64,000 bases of DNA from Diplolepis rosae (GCA_030998225.1 JAPYXD010000308.1:1746001-1810000); one strand, 5' to 3'; numbered from the stretch's first letter, positions 10,855-21,508 are shown. Translations and numbers: made by a program. Notes: generated by a model not told the origin, from the sequence alone.

Positions 10855-10983
10855 TGTTAAAAATATTACTGAGTCATTCGCTTAGAAAGCTCAGTAGTTG
10901 TTTCTTTATTGGTCGGACAAGAACTGAGGAGCGGGCTCTGCATCATAGATTATACATACCATATAGGCCTTGAGTGTCCCGCA
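10855..10983 (-). mobile_element. Probable short LTR with adjacent primer-binding site
   Basis: Read on the minus strand, a block starting TGCGGGACACTC contains a TATA-like sequence and an AATAAA signal (near 10906) and ends AATATTTTTAACA. It is followed by TTTTTTGGCGATCC and AGCCAGGATCC (10831-10854), which resembles the leader just inside LTR retrotransposons. The 129-bp length is short even for copia LTRs, and no second LTR is visible. Call is tentative. Confidence 0.4.
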
Positions 10984-11380
10984 CGTATTAACTTAAAATT
11001 TCTGGCATACGTTCGCATCCATGTGAAGTAAAATTCCATTCAGTGATAAGCCTAGAAATTCTTTTCTTTGGGAGTTATGGAGGGGGAAAGAAAAATATGA
11101 AAAGTTGTTTTTCTTGAAAACGGGTTGACCGATTTTAATGATTTTTTTTTAATTTTTCGAATTTTTATTTTGAGGTTATATTCTAGAGTGACCACATCCA
11201 TATTGTACGTGAAAATTCCTTATAATATCCTTCATAGCATATATTTTTCTTGAATTTTTTGAAAGCGTGGAATCATGTGAAAAAAAATAAAAATCGCGCA
11301 TGAAGATAGCTTTTAATTGATGTAATTGATGTAATTAAGTACATCATAAATAATATTTCCATCATAAACGCTTTATTATC
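10984..11380. other. AT-rich non-coding stretch
   Basis: Contains a GGGAGTTATGGAGG / GAAAACGGGTTGACCGATTT block resembling other leader-like repeats of the window (compare about 48075-48145 and 57660-57720), but no gene. Divergence is too high to define a family. Confidence 0.4.
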
Positions 11381-11934
11381 GCGAGGCTAATCGACTCTCA
11401 CAAAACGGGGTGCTTTATTATGATATAATTAGGGTGTTTTTAAAAATATATCATAGTCAGTACACATGAGTTTTTCATAATATAATTTTATTCATAATCT
11501 TGCGCTCTTCGTTTGTTTCCTGTGAGTGTTACTCGTTCACGCGTCATTCTACTCTGCAATCTTCATATTTTCTTACTTATAATTTTCGTTTATATGCCAT
11601 CTCATTGTGTGATTTTCAATTTTTTCCTATTTTTGATTCTCAAATGTTCGCCCATCCACACCGTGAGCTTCATTTGATCCTGGTCATTATTCTCGCCTGT
11701 ACGTTAGTTTATTTGTTTGCCAAGATAACTTTAATGATCTTACTACTTATTGCGATCTTTCAATTATTGCAAGTGTCTCTTACGATCCTCATTCATTTCT
11801 TGTGCTCAATTCTCGTTAGTAAATGTGCCATCTAACTTTGCGATCTTCGCTTGTTTCTTGTCAACAATAAACTTTCATGCGTAACTCTGCTCGGTTGTAA
11901 ACATAATTCTGACAAAGATTCTGATTGTTAAACT

Positions 11935-13227
11935 GAAACAGATCTTTCTCCCTCTAACGCGACTTCCGATGACTCAACATTTGACGTTAAAGACAAATCG
12001 AGAGAAGCTGTTTCTGAGACTGAATACTTTGAAGTTTCTATCCAGAGGACAGTTGCTACTCATAAATACTGTTAAGTGATCCAAGCTCTTATTGCGTTTC
12101 TTTTTGAACCACGTACAGAAATTTCCAACAAACTTTTAGCTTCTATATTGGACATAGATAATGAACAGTAAATTTTGGAATATTCTAAAAGTATAATTCA
12201 ATATTTTGTACGACTGATGGATACGTAGTGGACATGCTTGGGCCGTATCCTGCAAACCAAAATGATGCGGATATCATGAAAACCATCATTGAGGATCCAA
12301 ATGGTTTATGCAATTTTTTGAGGTCGAATGATGTCTTTGTCCTTGATCGAGGTTTCCGTAACGTAGTTAAATATTTGGAAGAAAAAAATTTTGAAGTACT
12401 GATACCTTCTTTAAAAGGTAAAAGAAAGCAATTTTCAACAGAAGAATGGGTACCAAATATTGGAATCTATTTTAGAGTGTCATTATTTCTTAATAATGCT
12501 TACGGTCAAAGACTACAGTCTGACAAAGAGCTTTCATATGAAATATTACAGTGTTCATGCTTAAAAAGATGTCAACAATACACTAGGTACTGAAGCGGAG
12601 GAAAAAGTATCGATACGCAGTAAAACTCCCTTGAAAACAGTCACAGCAGATGAAATTCTGGATTTTTCAGAAATAAGTGAAAGCGATCTAACGGTATTTT
12701 TCACAGGATCCTATCAGCTTTCTAAAGCTATATCTTATCAAGCAGCAATGTTAGATAAGGATGGAAAACTGACCCGTGAGTACGTAAAAGAAGAACCCAA
12801 TGTACTTAAATTCAAAGTATAATCCCGACGCATTTATCGAGCATCATATAGATGTTTTACAAGATACAGGCCTAACAGCTCCGGTGTTTCTGGGGTAACA
12901 CACTATGCATGCGAGTGTACTAATGGCAGACGAACATTTGGTTGCTGCTCACACATTGCTGCCATCGTGTATTACCTCTCTCATGCTACGTATTTGTCGA
13001 AAATTCTTTAACCAGCAAAAGTACTCAGCGAAATGTTTAAGAAAAACCATTGCACTGCAGTGATTAATGATGATAGCAATGAGGATTCAGAGAACTCTGA
13101 ATTGGTGAGAAGCGAGGGGACTCACGAAAATAAAGCACTCCGATTTGTGAGAGGCGAGGACACTCAAGATAATGAAGCACCCCGATTTGTGAGAGGTGAG
13201 GGGCCTCGCGATAATAAAGCACCCTGA
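11935..13227 (+). pseudogene. DDE/SWIM transposase remnant (copy A)
   Basis: Coding islands occur in this order. An acidic N-terminal piece ends EVSIQRTVATHKYC (about 11935-12075) and matches copy B. A piece TQALIAFLFEP-like leads to SKSIIQYF (about 12080-12215). Then comes the core from DGYVVDMLGPYPANQNDAD through FVLDRGFRNVVKYLEEK (12215-12600), then FTGSYQLSKAISYQ (12640-12820). Last is a zinc motif of SWIM type, CxC plus CxH, in YACECTNGRRTFGCCSHIAA (about 12895-12970), followed by an acidic tail. Compared with copy B, the YRLLHHKIDNKL segment is missing between KGKRKQFSTEE and the IGIYFR segment. Frameshifts near 12580 and stops at 12820 and near 13010 finish it off. SWIM fingers bind zinc and usually nucleic acid. 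Confidence 0.75.
13105..13227 (+). repeat. 42-bp tandem repeat, three units, translated in the transposase tail
   Basis: Units start at 13105, 13147 and 13189. Each has the form GTGAGAGGCGAGGGGACTCA followed by CGATAATAAAGCACCCCGATTT. In the transposase frame they encode a repeated 14-residue FVRGED-x-QDNEAPR segment, ending in a stop within unit 3. The same unit in reverse complement is the left end of the element (11381-11423) and occurs twice at 53371-53436. One copy lies at 35358-35394 inside the hAT element. The period keeps the reading frame. Confidence 0.85.
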
Positions 13228-13255
13228 AGAAAGAAGTTTAAAATCACACTGCAAG

Positions 13256-13514
13256 CAGTGTGTCCAGATTTGACACGCGAACGTTACGCACACAACGCCA
13301 ACAGCAGCACGTACGTGAGAATGGTTGCGCGCGCAGCGTAGTGTTTCTGTTATTCGTAGTGGTTCTCTGAGCTTTCTCTGGTTGAAGGCTCCTTCTTAAA
13401 GAGAGAACCACTACGAACAGCAGAAACACTACGCTGCGCGCGCAACCATTCTCACGTACGTACTGCTGTTGGCGTTGTGTGCGTAACGTTCGCGTCTTAA
13501 ATCAGGACACACTG
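13256..13514. mobile_element. hAT-type hairpin MITE
   Basis: A 259-bp element whose arms of about 110 bp are almost perfect reverse complements around a ~30-bp loop. Ends are CAGTGTGTCC and GGACACACTG. Flanking octamers ACTGCAAG (13248-13255) and ACTGTAAC (13515-13522) match at 6 of 8 positions, consistent with an aged 8-bp hAT duplication. The arms are rich in GCGCGC and ACGTACGT. The tip resembles that of the large hAT (CAGTGTCTCC), but no arm sequence is shared. It interrupts the right end of DDE/SWIM copy A. Confidence 0.85.
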
Positions 13515-13575
13515 ACTGTAACCTCCTCATGGTGAACTCTATAAACTATTATTTGTATAGGCTAATTGCAGACAT

Positions 13576-14400
13576 TTCTTAAGTAAATATTACTTATGAT
13601 GTATTTAATTACATCGGTTAAATTAACTACAATACTATCTTCATTTTCAATAACGTTTCTAACCATGAAAAAATGGCACTTTTTAAATTTTTCTGTCCCC
13701 ATCCATAACTCCCGAAAAAATGAATTTCTAGGGTTATATTTTAGACGGTCTTTTCATCAGCGAATTAACAAGTGCTCACAAGTCGAGGGTCATCACTTCG
13801 AGCATCTTCTGTAGGTAGACTCAAAGCAAGGTTAGTCGATCCTTTGAAAGTGATTACTCCGATATATTTCGATTTTTCGACTATTTCCATACTTTGCGTA
13901 ACTAGAATGACCTTGTGTTGTAGGTCGCTGAATTCGTCTTGAAATCGGTAATATCTGTATATCTTTTGAATAATATGTTTAATTTCTTAAAATGATGAAA
14001 AATTACAATATTTGAAATCTCAGCATTGAGGTTAGGTTATTTGCAAATAGATCGTAATGAATCAAAAAGTACTTCTATGTACCTATATATACAGAAAACA
14101 CCATTTTAATGGGCACTTTCATCTACATCATAAAAAACTTAAAAGTTGTACTTTCGCATTTGCCTGTCGCTGCGGTGCAACTACACTCCCTAACGAATTT
14201 TTTTTCCGTGTGGTATTTATTTTCACAAGGATAGTAGAAATGAGGTCTTTGTGACTCACGAATAAAGATCATAATATGTAATATAATTACACAATATACA
14301 AGTAAAGAACAACAATCTCAATTAATCAAAGAAGCTCACAGCCTATATTTCTGAACACTCCAGTATAACTATTCGCCTTCTTTCATTTATATACAAATAT
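13576..14400. other. Stretch with fragments of the 55996-type mariner relative
   Basis: TTTTAGACGGTCTTTTCATC with AACAAGTGCT and GAGGGTCATCACTTCGAG (about 13739-13805) matches the transposase tail of the element at 55996-57200. The block ACTTTGCGTAACTAGAATGA through GAAATCGGTAATA (about 13893-13960) matches 56945-57010. The pieces are rearranged relative to each other. The rest is AT-rich, and GAGGTTAGGTTA near 14028 is a short pattern common in hymenopteran DNA. No intact gene. Confidence 0.55.
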
Positions 14401-14706
14401 TTACACTGAATTCACTACACTGTCACTAGCTGTTACATTTACTGTTATATTTATGGCATAAAATATCAATATACAAAATTTTAGATTTGGATGATTTCCT
14501 CGACTTGCAGACCTCAGTTCAATCGCACATGTAGCACAGCAATACTGAGGTTCCCATGACTGATTGGCATTTTTCAAAATTCTACCGAAGGACAATCGAT
14601 ATCCTGTTTTAATCGCGTCGGTAAGTGGTTGTCTTTGATTTGTTGGTGTGTAAAGACCACAAACGAAACAGAAAATATTGGGAGTATTCTTGCACCTGCC
14701 CGACAT
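14401..14706 (-). pseudogene. N-terminal Cys-rich fragment of a repetitive arthropod ORF family
   Basis: The Met at 14706 starts MSGRCKNTPNIFCFVCGLY, followed by an ITD/AIKTGY-type helix and then SWEPQYCCATCAIELR. It has paired CxxC motifs (CFVC and CCATC) typical, from memory, of the N-terminus of a dispersed ORF family in arthropod genomes. The C-terminal half of the same family appears at about 41930-43195. After ANHP-like sequence (RGNHPNLKF) the frame runs into unrelated residues, so only the N-terminal ~80 codons survive. Function of the family is unknown to me. Its repetitive nature suggests a transposon-encoded protein. Confidence 0.65.
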
Positions 14707-15064
14707 TTTCTGCTCAAGAAAAAAAAATGAATTCCTAATACTCAAAACGAAAAACACAAATATGTTCGCCTTACATCTAATAAATTAAATTTAGTAGCAC
14801 AAAAACACAAATGGTAGAAACCCTACGAGGGGAAGAAAAATAAACGTATTCACTATGATTGAAATTAAGTTTCACAAAAGAGTGAACAATGTGGTTGATG
14901 CTCTTATAATTCGCAAATGCCTGAATTTCAGAAGCGAATAAAATGTCCAATCATGAGAAAACCATTCACCCCTCGAGATGTTGGAAAAGATCAAGAGTAT
15001 GGAAATTGGGGAGTGGACTAGTCTTTTAAAAGATGTGGTTCAGTCCCTAGTCAGTCAGTTCAGC
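14707..15064. other. Non-coding stretch
   Basis: No gene or repeat border recognised. It ends with the 8-bp duplication AGTTCAGC (15057-15064) that borders element X. Confidence 0.45.
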
Positions 15065-15782
15065 CAAAGTGGGTCCACTCATATAGGAGAAAAGGGGAAC
15101 GAATTATAATGTTTGCTATCAACAAGTAGTGGCGTTATTGTCGCTACCGATGTTATTTTTAAACTGTTATAACCATAGCAACCATATCATTGCCAGTTGA
15201 AATAATACAGCTGATGCTCATTTTACTCAACTACCGTTCGAAGCACCTCAAGCGTCGGTGATATATTCATACAATTCAGGTTAACCCACTGACGCATTGT
15301 GATGCCCTGTCATCGACAACGTTTTACGCAACTCCTTACTATTCCCTATGTAACGCTTATTGATATTCACTTTGGGTAAATTAGGTATTTATCAGATTCA
15401 TTTTACCCGACTAGGGTTTAATAAATGTTCAAATGTTCTTAAGTCCCAAGTTTAATCGACAGAGTTGAGTAAAATTACTTCAACTATTTTTCTCCGTGTA
15501 ATAGTACAGTATTTAACTGTTCATTGTGATTCATATTTAAAAATTCTTGCTGTATTTTTATCCTTTCACAAATTATTTTCAACTTTAAATCATTTAAATT
15601 TAAGAAATGGATTTCATACAATATATTTCAAAATTTTCCGCTCTTTAGAATACATCGGGTGGGGGGGGGGGGGGGGGTGTTTGCATTGATATTAGTTCTT
15701 GCTATCAAAACTTGGCGGCGCTGATGCTCATTATCACTTTTTTAAGTACCCTCCTAAAATACATTGTAGTGGCCGCACTGTG
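15065..15782. mobile_element. Element X copy 1: non-autonomous hAT-like transposon
   Basis: Terminal inverted repeats are CAAAGTGGGTCCACT on the left and, read in reverse complement, CACAGTGCGGCCACT on the right. A perfect 8-bp duplication AGTTCAGC lies at 15057-15064 and 15783-15790. A second copy at 48611-52364 shares both ends (GGGTCCACTCATATAGGAGA; AACTTGGCGGCGCTGATGCT) and has its own 8-bp duplication. No transposase is encoded. Copy 1 has an inserted MITE (about 15190-15504) and an 18-base G run near 15661. The 8-bp duplication and CA-x-AGTG ends place it with hAT elements. Confidence 0.85.
15190..15504. mobile_element. MITE inside element X
   Basis: The right end, AGTTGAGTAAAATTACTTCA through TTTTTCTCCGTGTA, is the reverse complement of the sequence at 2091-2130. 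A weaker left counterpart (AGTTGAAATAAT and TTTTACTCAACT) is near 15198-15235. The inner part has no reading frame. The left border is approximate. Confidence 0.55.
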
Positions 15783-15790
15783 AGTTCAGC

Positions 15791-17617
15791 TCGCTTCAGT
15801 TCGGCTCGATTAGCAGTAGAGTTCGAGGAGCAGTTTTCAGGGGCAATTCAGTCTCGGAACGCCCAATTACCATTTTTCAATCTTTTTTTTCAATTTAAGA
15901 AGTCTCGGAATAATTATTGCTCCTTCTTGCTTTCACAAACCGTCCTGGTTTTTCTTCTAAGTTCCAGCTTGTTTTGAGTACTAGCAGAACCATTTCCATC
16001 TTTCCCATATTGTTTTTCCCCTAGGCTGAAGAGTTTTTCCTGAAAGGTCCCAAGCTATTGAGCGATAGCTCAGGCTTGCAACTTTTCTTATTACAATTAT
16101 ATTGAGTCCTTAGGACGTGTCACCTTCTTCAATATATCGGAGGCGAAAAAATAAGGACAAGTTCGTTAACCAGCCACATCCAATCAAAATTGAGGGATTG
16201 AGCACTACTTTTGTGTTTTTGAAAATAATTTTTTGAAAAAATCAGAAATTTCAATACTGGTTTTTGATAGTGCTCATAAATCTCTACAAATTATCCTGAT
16301 AACATTTTTTGATTAAATCAAAATTAGAAATGTTACAGCATATTCAAATTCGAAAAAAGTCAATATCAAAATTCCATTTTCAAGTTAAATTATACGAGAT
16401 ACGAAAAAACGTTATGATACAATATTATTTTTTACATAAAGACCTACAAATTTGAATTGTAACATTTTTTCATAAGAATTCTCGACAGGATGTATATTTT
16501 AATTTTTTGATTTTTAATATTGAAAAAATTCGATTTTTTTCACCAAAATATGTGAGATACGAAATAAGCGTTGTTCTGCAAAATCGTTTCCTTAAATAAA
16601 GTCTACGATGTTTTTTCCTTTTTGAGATATTTGGAAGAAAATAAATTTATCAATAATCATGTAATTTATTAAAAAGTTACAAAAATGCATACAGAAAATC
16701 GAGCGCGAAGCGCGAGTGTCATGATGAGAATGTGTTCCTTAAGGCCGATAGAGCCTTAAGTAAATTGAATTTCCTGTTTCACTTAAACTGAAAAAGAAAC
16801 TTAGTGAATTTGAGAAAATGACTAATTTAGATCATCTGTAATATCATTAAATTGGTTTGAGCTTCAGTATTAAATTATAGGAAATAAACTTAAACGTATG
16901 CTACACTTTGTTTTAATATTATTAATAGTGACATAATTCCCAATGATGTTTTCTTACTTCAAAATGTCCTCTTTATAATAAATTACCATTGCAAAAATAT
17001 TAGTAATATCTGTAGAAATAAACTGTGTGAAATACAAATACGGTATTTTCAGTATTAAAAAAATGTTTTGATACTTTCAAGTATTTATTCAAGAAAAATA
17101 ACATAAAAAAAGTTTCCATCCTGAAAACTGTTTAAATTTGAATTTTCCAATGCAGTTAATGTAATTTACCCTTCCATTTTTTCGAGAGAACTGCTCTCTT
17201 CGATTGAATTTTCATCAGAATCTTCATTTAAAGTTTGAACTTGTTTGAAGAAGCTTGCAGCTAACTTGAGCGAAGTTTTCGTTTCCTTCGTAGATTTTTT
17301 TAGTTTCTTTGTCTTGAAAAAACCAAGAACTGTTAATACATTTTTGAATTCTTTATTTGACGTATATTTCATAATATTACGTTGGGAATATTCACAGTCT
17401 TGGAAAAATCGGACGAAAATTGATCGGTAGAAAAGCGCCTTTTTTTCCTCGTTTTCTCTTTTCTGAAATATTTTGATCGTTGTTGGTTACCGTTTCTTTT
17501 TTTAATTTCTGTTCCTTAATTATTTTCTTCCTTTTTTTCCAATGTGTCGTAATCATTTTGAATACCCGTAAATAAATAAATGGTTTAAAATCTTTGTAAC
17601 TTTAATGAAAAAGTATA
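15791..17617. other. AT-rich intergenic region
   Basis: No supported gene. 15791-16180 is a mixed-composition patch starting with GCTCGCTTCAGTTCGGCTCG. From 16190 to 16620 the DNA is rich in A/T runs with loosely repeated ATACGARATACGAAA-type phrases (TATACGAGATACGAAAAAAC near 16391; TGTGAGATACGAAATAAGC near 16550). The Lys/Ser-rich minus-strand frame 17166-17372 has no recognisable domain. Confidence 0.4.
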
Positions 17618-17619
17618 TA

Positions 17620-18905
17620 TTGGATCTATAACTTAATTCGTGCAGTTTGCTATGAGATGGCGTAACTTGATTATAATTCCATCGTTCCAATATTCCGAAC
17701 ATGCGTTGGAAAGCTACTGTCATTGTGCGTCAATTTCAGTATATGCCATTCATTTGAAGCGTAAACAACAATAATTTTTTTTCACTCAAATATGTCGAAC
17801 TTTGTGCCTGAAAAAGTCTTTTTGCGGGGAGTTCTTCTTCATTACTTTAATATGAAGAAAACTGCTACCGAAAGTCATCGTATTTTGGTGGAAGTTTATG
17901 GTGAACATGCTCTAGCTGAGCGAACGTGCCAAAAGTGGTTTGCACGATTTAAAAGTGGTGATTTTGGCTTGGAAGACGAAGAACGTCCTGGGCAGCCAAA
18001 AAAGTTTGAAGGTGAAGAACTGGAAGCATTACTCGATGAAGATTGTTGCCAAACACAAGAAGAGCTCGCAGAATCTTTGGGAGTCACTCAAGCAGCCATT
18101 TCAAAAGGTTTAAAAGCAGCCGGATACATTCAAAAGCAAAGAAATTGGGTTCCACATGAACTCAAGCCGAGAGACGTTGAAAGGCGGTTTTGTATGTCCA
18201 AAATGTTACTGGAACGCCATAAGAAGAAGTCATTTTTGCATTGGATTGTTAGTGGCGATGAAAAATGGATCCATTACGACAACCCCAAGCGCAAAAAATC
18301 ATATGTGAAACCCAGCCAACCAGCCAAATCAACGCAAAGCCAAATATCCATGGCGCGAAGGTAATTCTCTGTATTTGGTGGGATCAGAAGAGTGTGCTAT
18401 ATTATGAGCATCTAGAACTAGGTGAAACCATCAATGGAGAACGCTACCGAACACAATTAATCCGTTTGAAGAGAGCAATAGCCGAAAAACGCCCGGAATA
18501 TGCGACCAGACACGAGGCAATAATTTTCCATCATGATAACGCTCGGCCCCATGTTGCTATTCCGGTTAAGAACTATTTGGAAAACAGTGGATGGGAAGTT
18601 TTACCCCACCCGCCTTATAGCTCAGACCTTGGTCCTTCTGACTACCATTTGTTCCGGTCGATGCAGAAGGCCCTCACTGAAATGCAGTTCGCATCAGAAC
18701 AGAGTATCAAAAATTGGCTTGATTCATTCTTGGCCGCCAAGCCGGCGCAGTTCTTTTGGGATGGAATCCCCAAATTGCCAGAAAGATGGGAAAAATTCAT
18801 AGCTTTAGATGCGCAATACTTTGAATAATACTAATGTACATTTTTTTCTTAAATAAAAGTCCAAATTTTGAAAAAAAAACCGCACGAATGAACTTATACA
18901 TCCAA
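17620..18905 (+). mobile_element. mariner element, mauritiana-like, nearly complete
   Basis: Inverted repeats of about 30 bp: TTGGATCTATAACTTAATTC on the left and, read in reverse complement, TTGGATGTATAAGTTCATTC on the right. Both ends are flanked by TA (17618-17619 and 18906-18907). The 1286-bp length is that of an intact mariner. One transposase gene fills it. Apart from one frameshift it looks recent, in contrast with the mariner debris elsewhere in the window. Confidence 0.95.
17792..18828 (+). pseudogene. mariner transposase (one frameshift)
   Basis: The protein of about 345 residues starts MSNFVPEKVF. An N-terminal helix-turn-helix region includes TCQKWFARFKSGDF and DEERPGQPKKF, and a second one includes TQAAISKGLKAAGY. 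The linker motif WVPHEL follows. The catalytic triad is D,D34D: Asp in SGDEKWIHYDN, Asp in HHDNARPHV, and, after 34 residues, Asp in GPSDYHLF. It ends PERWEKFIALDAQYFE. A single missing base near 18331 (in AAATCAACGCAAAG) splits it into two frames overlapping at 18265-18364. It performs cut-and-paste transposition into TA. SSDLGPSD replaces the usual SPDLAPSD. Otherwise all key residues are present. Confidence 0.95.
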
Positions 18906-18907
18906 TA

Positions 18908-19892
18908 AAAGTTTTCTAGGCAGTCAACAGTTGCAGTTTATCTGTGTTCCAATTTTTATAAATGATTTGAAGTAAAATTACGTAGGCACACTCACCAAAG
19001 CAAATATAACCCTATCAGCATGAAAACGTTTATAAACGTTTTCAATAAACGGGGAAAAAATGTATGATTCAAATCGATTTTTCAAAAATCAATGGTTAAT
19101 AACATATTCAGAATCTATTTTTCTTGTTGGTAAAGACCTTATAGACTTCGTTGATAAAATTTTTACGAAGGATAAAACATAACTTTTATTATTTAATTAC
19201 CTGACTCGAATCTTTTTTTACCGGCGTAACTTTTTTTATTGAAAAAAAAGGCGACTTTGTTTCCAACCGAAACACTTTTTCGTCACCGATAATATCACTT
19301 TTTAGAACAACGCAAATCGAACTGTCCCGATGCATTCGATCAAAAACGTTTTTGCTTTTGCTGATTGAGATTTCCTGCATGAACGCGCGAAAAAAACTCG
19401 TGTACGTGTTTCAATGCGGCTATGTTGTATGATGAGGAAGAATAGAAAAAAGAATATTCCACTCGAATAAAATCTCATTGCATGGATTTCACTTTTTCAC
19501 GCTACCTAAGTAGATTAATATTTCGTCAATTTTAATAAGAGTGGCATCTTTATAGGTTTGGTTGCGATTTGCGAGGTGTGATTACTTTTATAAATAAAAC
19601 ATGGGAGTTCGTCGCGCGACTCTTTTCTGATTGTTGTTTTTTCACACGCTATATAGAAAATTTACTATAGCTTCACAAGATTTACGATTAAAGGGAGTAG
19701 AGGACGGGAATCATGTGAAATCTCGTAATCGAGCTCTTTGGTACATAAAATCTCTGAAACATGTATAAACCAAGCAATATCGGTCCATCAGTACGAAAAA
19801 AAAGAAAATACAATAATTGGAAGTATGACCCCAATATACCCGTAAGTACTTAGTACATACTACATGGACCTACGAAAAACAGTCCGGTCAAC
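18908..19892. other. AT-rich stretch without recognisable gene
   Basis: I see no domain in the short frames here. The minus-strand frame 19189-19380 is Lys/Ser-rich and without motif. Confidence 0.4.
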
Positions 19893-20005
19893 CAAATTCC
19901 ATACTGAGGATTTAAATTGGGCAATTATTAGGCAAATATTGGGTTTGACTCAATTTTAGCCCAATAATTGCCCAACTGACGTTCTTAGCATGGAATTTGG
20001 CTCAC
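19893..20005. repeat. Hairpin repeat, ~50-bp arms
   Basis: CCAAATTCCATAC... TTGGGCAATTATTAGGC pairs with GCCCAATAATTGCCCAA... GCATGGAATTTGG around a short AT-rich loop. It is a MITE-sized inverted repeat. No target duplication identified. Confidence 0.65.
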
Positions 20006-20198
20006 GGGGAAGGTACAGATTCATATACATTTATATATGGTTCAAAGATTTGCTATTTTCTAAAGTGACATCCATATAAAATCTATATACCACATCGTAT
20101 CATAAAGTCACATCTATATAAGAATGAGTTACTATAAACAATTAGATCAATATGTTACAAAAAATTTATTATTTCAGATTAATCAAAGAACTTTTGAT

Positions 20199-20360
20199 AG
20201 CCCAGATAACATTCGTGATTTACATGTGAAATGACATACACATCGTCAAGTGAATCTCATATGATCTCACATAAATATACAGTTGTATGACCACCATGAG
20301 CTCACATCGAGATCACTCAAGATTCACAAGAGAATCACTCGTGTGATTTACTCTAAAGCT
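20199..20360 (+). repeat. Dispersed repeat end (CCCAGATAACATT family)
   Basis: Starts GCCCAGATAACATTCGTGAT and continues with TGTGAA, CTCACAT and GATCACTC phrases. The reverse complement of the same end (CCCAGATAACATTTGTGATT) closes a similar sequence at about 40400-40617. The two sites probably hold opposite orientations of one dispersed element. Confidence 0.6.
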
Positions 20361-20493
20361 TCTGTACACGCTTAAAAATTCATAGTTTGAGGTTCGATTA
20401 AAAAAATTATGACTGTAGAATGAAAATTATCGTTTTATTTATACATTTTACAAAAGAAAGGTACATCGATAGGGAGAAAAATCGAAAGTATAT

Positions 20494-21508
20494 TTATACG
20501 CCCGAGTCGTTGGATTTCGATAAGTTTTCATCATCCGTCGATGAAAAATTCTGCTTCTTGAGATTGCTACGTTCTGTCCCCGTGCGGGGGGGCGTAGGTT
20601 GTGGGTGGAGGGGATTGCGAAAAGAGGAAGCCGCGTTCGACCGCGGAAGTGCGAGTGTCGCTCGCGCAGCGACACGTGGGGACAAGGCAAGGGGTGAAGG
20701 GGGGTGGTAGGGGATTGAGGGATTGAGGATTAAATGCGAGGGTGATCCGGCCCGCCCCCTAGTGTGTTGTGGGGATCGCGACTGCCTGGGGATTCGCAGT
20801 CGAGGCGTGTCCCCGGAATTGAGTCCAGGAAGTAGCCGATCACAAAGTTCCGCTCTTCCCGCAATCGGACGAAACCCGGAGGGGACGATCTGGCAGTCCC
20901 CGGAAGAGGGGACTAGGGTGATTCCGGGATCGCTTCTCCGGAAACAAATGGAATCGGGGATCGCGAGTGAGGCGGCGTCGGGCAGTGGAGGATCGGGCGT
21001 GACGATGCCGGATCCTTCTGAGCCGGTCGCGGGGGGATCTTGATGAAGCCCTCGGGGATACCCGACGAGTTCGTGGCGTTTCCGGGTCGGCCTCGCGGTG
21101 GTTAGGGTCACGCCGGGGCCTGCAGACCCTGAGGGGCGGAAGGGGACCCCTCGGAGGGGTATTAGACACTGGTGGAGGCGTGGGTTGCCGAGGGGAGTCG
21201 GCCTCCGTCAGAAGGGAGGGTTCGGAAACCCCTTCCGGTGAAATTATCGGCGAGAATTCCAAGGGGATGTCCAGGCAATCTGGATCCTCCTGGAAGTCTG
21301 CGCCTGTGAAGTCCTCTCTCGGTGCCGCGGCGGGGGAAGAGTCCCGAGCGGTGAAGTAACCTGGATGGTGCGGGTTGAAGTTCCCGACGATCAATAGCGC
21401 GGCGGCCTCCAACTTCTTTAGGCGTGCGCGGCGTTCCCGCTTTCCTGGGCTGTTCCTGCCCATGACCTGAAAGAAGGCATCCCGGCCTTTAGTTAAATTG
21501 CGTGACAC
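20494..21508 (-). CDS. Proline-rich ORF(s) of unknown family in a GC-rich block
   Basis: On the minus strand a frame starts at 21508 (MSRNLTKGRDAFF). It has a basic stretch NSPGKRERRARLKKLEAAAL, then an acidic and proline-rich part, and is open to 20840. From about 21111 another frame (to 20494) reads better, with segments such as PDAASLAIPDSICFR and LVPSSGDCQIVPSGF, and ends SSTDDENLSKSNDSGV. Together they suggest one reading frame with a shift near 21110. No domain is recognised. The high GC content, proline richness and the ~170-bp monomers just upstream resemble the gag-like ORF1 of a retroelement, but no reverse transcriptase follows on the left. It could also be a host exon cluster, though I see no supporting splice sites. 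Confidence 0.35.

Larger units (their letters stand above)
11381..13575 (+). mobile_element. Decayed DNA transposon encoding a DDE/SWIM transposase (copy A)
   Basis: The left end at 11381-11423 (GACTCTCACAAAACGGGGTG and TGCTTTATTATGA) is the inverse of the 42-bp units repeated at 13105-13227, so the element has matching inverted ends. A relative on the opposite strand occupies about 53265-55900. The two share the distal flank (GTTCACCATGAGG at about 13530; inverted as GAGTTCACCACGAGG at 53310). A hAT MITE (13256-13514) has inserted into the right end. The coding part has lost at least three blocks. I recognise the protein family as a widespread arthropod repeat ORF combining a DDE-type domain with a SWIM finger, but I cannot name a superfamily securely. 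Confidence 0.7.

Noticed and set aside
14028..14040. Telomeric repeat (TTAGG)n
   Set aside because: Only GAGGTTAGGTTA is present. There is no array.
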